Below, one piece after another: positions 6,940-7,516 of a stretch of DNA of 7,516 bases. The translations under genes were made by a program, and so were the position numbers. Location: contig JAJZQK010000139.1 in NCBI GenBank assembly GCA_021847625.1, positions 1-7,516 on the forward strand. Direction: 5' to 3'. The notes beneath the pieces were generated by a model that saw only the letters and a list, made by a program, of their open reading frames with translations, was not told the DNA's origin and made no database searches. Positions within the stretch are counted from its first letter, which is position 1. Every line of letters begins with the position of its first letter. Source of the DNA: Chloroflexota bacterium. GTDB lineage: Bacteria > Chloroflexota > FW602-bin22 > JAMCYS01.

Positions 6940-7516
6940 TCAGACCTCGTCGGGCGGGCGCAGGAGGGTGATCTGCTTCCTCTCCGCCCGTTTGAGGTCT
7001 CGCTGAGATGGCGTGGGCGGGCGAATGACGCCTTGCGGCCCCACCACCCAGCTGAGGGGCCTCTGCTCCTTGCCGACGAGGTCGCGCAGCAGCAGAATCC
7101 CCTGCATCAGCGTATCCGGGCGCGGGGGGCAGCCCTGCACGTACACGTCCACGGGCATGAACTTGTCGACGCCCTGGACGACGCTGTAGATGTCGTACAT
7201 GCCCCCCGAGTTGGCGCACGAGCCCATGGAGATCACCCAACGCGGCTCCATCATCTGCTGGTAGAGGCGCAAGATCACGGGCGCCATCTTGATGAAGACG
7301 GTGCCGGCGACGACCATCACGTCCGCCTCGCGCGGCGTGCCGCGAATCACCTCGGCGCCAAAGCGGGCGATGTCGTACTTGCTGGTGATGGCGGTGGCCA
7401 TCTCCACGTAGCAGCAGGAGAGGCCGAAATTGAACGGCCACATCGAGTTCTTCCGCCCCCAGGCCACGAGGTCCTGCAGGCGGGCCAGGACGACGTTGCG
7501 ATGGACCGCATCGTCC
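6940..7516 (-). CDS. nuoB: NADH-quinone oxidoreductase subunit B (N2 cluster), 5' end missing
   Basis: NuoB (PSST/20 kDa family) carries 4Fe-4S cluster N2, the last iron-sulfur centre, which hands electrons to quinone at the interface with NuoD and NuoH. There are 192 visible codons before the stop, counting the partial one at the edge. Comparison with E. coli NuoB suggests about 29 N-terminal residues lie beyond position 7516. Counting from the first complete codon, motifs are [21 protein letters not shown] at about 19-39, [34 protein letters not shown] and QGCPPRP. The N2 ligands are the adjacent C34 and C35, C100 and C129, all present. The tail LLRPPDEV matches the family ending. A GTG at 7467 could be read as a start, but the 16 in-frame codons before it (ending [14 protein letters not shown]) match the family. 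It is therefore most likely an internal valine. In most nuo operons nuoA lies upstream, outside the window. Confidence 0.97.
   Translation of the reverse strand, partial: DDAVHRNVVLARLQDLVAWGRKNSMWPFNFGLSCCYVEMATAITSKYDIARFGAEVIRGTPREADVMVVAGTVFIKMAPVILRLYQQMMEPRWVISMGSCANSGGMYDIYSVVQGVDKFMPVDVYVQGCPPRPDTLMQGILLLRDLVGKEQRPLSWVVGPQGVIRPPTPSQRDLKRAERKQITLLRPPDEV

Noticed and set aside
5762..7441. 559-codon open frame on the minus strand in another frame of nuoB and nuoCD
   Set aside because: It runs through both real genes and their spacer in the wrong frame and is mostly R, G, A and P. The nuoB and nuoCD frames carry all the conserved motifs.
7465..7467. GTG as the nuoB start codon
   Set aside because: The in-frame residues upstream to the window edge align with the NuoB family, so the gene is cut by the window and this codon is internal.
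1..7516. A previously undescribed system, mobile element, CRISPR array or RNA gene
   Set aside because: Six conserved nuo genes account for nearly every base. The spacers are too short for additional genes, and no repeats, transposase or tRNA-like sequence was seen.

Overview
The window is the interior of one respiratory complex I (NADH:quinone oxidoreductase, nuo) operon, with every gene on the minus strand. Reading in the direction of transcription, from high to low coordinates, the order is nuoB (5' end cut off by the window edge), nuoCD (one fused gene), nuoE, nuoF, nuoG and nuoH (3' end cut off by the window edge). Coding sequence fills almost everything. The spacers are 81, 26, 9, 8 and 38 bases, and only the one between nuoB and nuoCD is of any size. 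No tRNA, rRNA, CRISPR array, mobile element, promoter or terminator is evident. The promoter presumably lies upstream of nuoB (probably before nuoA), beyond position 7516, and the remaining membrane genes would lie beyond position 1.

The gene set fits the 13-subunit form of complex I known from Escherichia coli. NuoC and NuoD are one polypeptide. NuoG is about 905 residues long and carries, besides the N1b, N5 and N4 ligands, the four-cysteine set for the extra cluster N7. All visible iron-sulfur ligands are intact: N1a in NuoE, N3 in NuoF, N1b/N4/N5/N7 in NuoG and N2 in NuoB. NuoI, which carries N6a and N6b, should lie just beyond the window after nuoH. The genes together therefore encode the electron path: NADH to FMN (NuoF), along the NuoE/NuoF/NuoG clusters, to N2 in NuoB, and to quinone at the NuoB/NuoD/NuoH interface. 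NuoH is the membrane subunit that links quinone reduction to proton pumping.

The DNA is GC-rich, with strong G/C bias at third codon positions. That bias creates many long meaningless open frames on the other strand and in other frames. The proteins are close to the E. coli family in architecture but clearly divergent in sequence (for example a short NuoE N-terminus, a different NuoF N-terminus, and a CWIRGY motif in NuoE). This suggests a high-GC bacterium outside the enterics, for which the window alone does not fix a phylum. Respiration with NADH and a quinone is the only physiology that can be inferred.

I looked for a novel system and found none: this is a conserved housekeeping operon. 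The points worth a second look are small. They are two TTG start codons, a nuoE/nuoF junction that stays in one reading frame across a single TAG, a two-codon mini-ORF at the nuoF/nuoG junction, and the one larger spacer.
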